Origin: an uncultured beta proteobacterium
Lineage (GTDB): Bacteria > Pseudomonadota > Gammaproteobacteria > Burkholderiales > Rhodocyclaceae
Direction of reading: 5' to 3'
Length of the DNA: 7,663 bases
Assembly (NCBI GenBank): GCA_903932755.1
Contig: CAIZHL010000319.1
Location: 1-7,663, forward strand
Part shown: one piece after another, positions 6,823-7,663 of the stretch
Numbering within the stretch: the stretch's first letter is position 1
How the letters are laid out: every line of letters begins with the position of its first letter
Program-made: the position numbers and the translations under genes
Notes under the pieces: generated by a model
What the model saw: only the letters and a program-made list of their open reading frames with translations
The model's database searches: none
Told to the model about the DNA's origin: nothing

Positions 6823-7323
6823 ATGAAAAAGACTTACACCGTTCTGGCCGCCATGACACTTGCCGGCGCGATTTCCGGTCCCGTACAAGCGGCGGATCAG
6901 AATGACCCCGCTCCTGGCGCCACCGTTTATCCGGTTTGCGCCGGCTCGACGGCCACCAAGTTCAACGTTGCCGGCGGCCCCGGCGCGCCCTACACGACGG
7001 CGGAGTCCTTCCTCAAGACCGGCTTCGCGGTGCAGTGTTCGGCCAATACGCACGTGGCGTTCGCCAACATCAGCGGCACCCTGTTTACCGTTGGCGCTGG
7101 CTCGGCCAAGGGCAACCAGAGCGTCAAGGGCAGCAGCAACGGCGGTGCGGTTGTCACGCACACCCGGGTGGCCCGGCCACAGGCCTTGCTGTTGATTCAG
7201 CTCAAAAGTGGAAAGTCCCCCGAATTGGCCCGCAGCTTCATGACGCTCTCCGCTGGCGACATCGGTCAGGCGATTTTTCGCAAACACGGTTTTCTGGACA
7301 ACAAAACACCGGCAATCCGGTAG
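6823..7323 (+). CDS. Secreted protein paired with the short pilin, candidate PilA-C/Spc-like split-pilin partner
   Basis: 166 residues. A Sec signal peptide (MKK, hydrophobic core, VQA then ADQ, predicted cleavage after Ala23) exports a mature protein of about 143 residues. Two cysteines (Cys39, Cys72) could form a disulfide. The stretch from about residue 88 to 120 (ISGTLFTVGAGSAKGNQ, then SSNGGAV) is rich in Gly, Ser and beta-prone residues and resembles the C-terminal beta-region of full-length type IV pilins. The start is supported by AAGGAG at 6808-6813, 9 nt upstream, which overlaps the pilin stop codon, so the two genes are tightly linked and probably translated from one message. I infer that it completes or chaperones the short pilin, as proposed for Geobacter PilA-C/Spc and the second gene of Azoarcus pilAB. 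It is not the PilB ATPase. Resemblance is judged by eye, so function is tentative; the gene itself is secure. Confidence 0.75.
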   Translation: MKKTYTVLAAMTLAGAISGPVQAADQNDPAPGATVYPVCAGSTATKFNVAGGPGAPYTTAESFLKTGFAVQCSANTHVAFANISGTLFTVGAGSAKGNQSVKGSSNGGAVVTHTRVARPQALLLIQLKSGKSPELARSFMTLSAGDIGQAIFRKHGFLDNKTPAIR

Positions 7324-7351
7324 CCATCCGGGGTTTTCAAGCCACCACCCG

Positions 7352-7663
7352 ATGCGCCATTCAACTGCTGCCACTGGCCGGGTAGCCGAGGCCTCCATTG
7401 ATGCGTCGCTGCGCTGGCTGGTCGGCGTCACCTTGCTGTGCCTGGCCGTGGTATTCGGACTGCGCTGGTATTTCGATGCGCTTGAAACCGACATCAAGCT
7501 GCGCGGCGACAACGAACGGGCGCGCCTGTTTGTGGGTGAGGAGATCGTGCGCGGGGTTGCCGAGCTGGAAAAAGACATTTACCACCTGGCAGTGGCACAA
7601 AACGCGGCCGGTTTCGCCCGCATCAATGCGGGCATCGAACGGCAACTGGGCAAGCTCAAGCAC
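7352..7663 (+). CDS. N-terminus of a membrane-anchored protein, possibly a sensor or signalling protein, 3'-partial
   Basis: An ATG at 7352 opens a frame that runs without a stop to the right edge (104 codons). After a short cytoplasmic N-terminus (MRHSTAATGRVAEASIDA) there is one clear transmembrane segment, about residues 22-42 (core LVGVTLLCLAVVFGL), followed by a charged, mostly helical stretch (ETDIKLRGDNERARLF, then EEIVRGVAELEKDIYHL) that would lie outside the inner membrane. This is typical of the input region of sensor kinases, chemoreceptors or diguanylate cyclases, but no catalytic domain is inside the window. There is no strong Shine-Dalgarno, so the exact start is uncertain. It begins 28 nt after the secreted-protein gene in the same direction and may be co-transcribed with the pilin pair. 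Confidence 0.6.
   Translation, partial: MRHSTAATGRVAEASIDASLRWLVGVTLLCLAVVFGLRWYFDALETDIKLRGDNERARLFVGEEIVRGVAELEKDIYHLAVAQNAAGFARINAGIERQLGKLKH

Noticed and set aside
7284..7320. Imperfect inverted repeat (CGGTTTT / AAAACACCG) as a terminator after the secreted-protein gene
   Set aside because: Pairing is short and interrupted, it lies inside the coding end, and no T-run follows.
6787..7578. Minus-strand open frame of 263 codons over the secreted-protein gene and the start of the next gene
   Set aside because: The plus-strand genes have a signal peptide, a ribosome binding site or a transmembrane segment, while the minus frame shows no coherent protein features.

Overview
The window is GC-rich and reads densely on the + strand, with all genes co-directional. 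It looks like an accessory glycosylation locus next to a type IV pilin locus in a Gram-negative bacterium. A very short PilA-type pilin followed by a small secreted protein, a sigma-54-like promoter, and large SPINDLY/OGT proteins together suggest a betaproteobacterium of the Rhodocyclales type (Azoarcus, Thauera, Dechloromonas or Accumulibacter-like). That placement is inference from gene content and codon style, not from a marker gene.

Region 1 (2-4393) is one giant open reading frame entering from the left edge. In order it holds the C-terminal lobe of one GT41 (OGT/SPINDLY) glycosyltransferase, a TPR superhelix of about eight repeats, a complete second GT41 catalytic region, a class I SAM methyltransferase, an acidic linker and a TylF-like sugar O-methyltransferase domain. 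The two GT41 C-lobes (1-766 and 2185-2950) are a repeat exactly 2,184 bp (728 codons) apart with no net indel. Near-identical blocks flank a diverged central block.

Region 2 (4442-6484) is a separate, complete TPR-GT41 protein of 680 residues. It is in the same frame as the giant gene, separated by one TAG and 16 sense codons, and is probably in the same operon. Its donor-pocket motif is OGT-like, while that of the giant protein is SPINDLY-like, so the two may use different nucleotide sugars.

Region 3 (6485-6623) is non-coding. It holds two hairpins after the glycosyltransferase gene and a well-matched -24/-12 (sigma-54) promoter with GG-N10-GC spacing, then a good ribosome binding site.

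Region 4 (6624-7323) is a two-gene unit: a 61-residue prepilin that is little more than the N-terminal helix, and a 166-residue secreted protein whose later half reads like a pilin globular domain. This resembles the split pilin (PilA-N/PilA-C or Spc) arrangement of Geobacter and the short-pilin pilAB pair of Azoarcus.

Region 5 (7352-7663) is the start of a membrane-anchored protein, probably a sensor or signalling protein, cut by the right edge.

Working model (inference): the TPR-GT41 proteins glycosylate one or more protein targets, and the fused methyltransferases could cap the added sugars. A surface appendage such as the neighbouring pilus is one candidate target, but only proximity supports that link.
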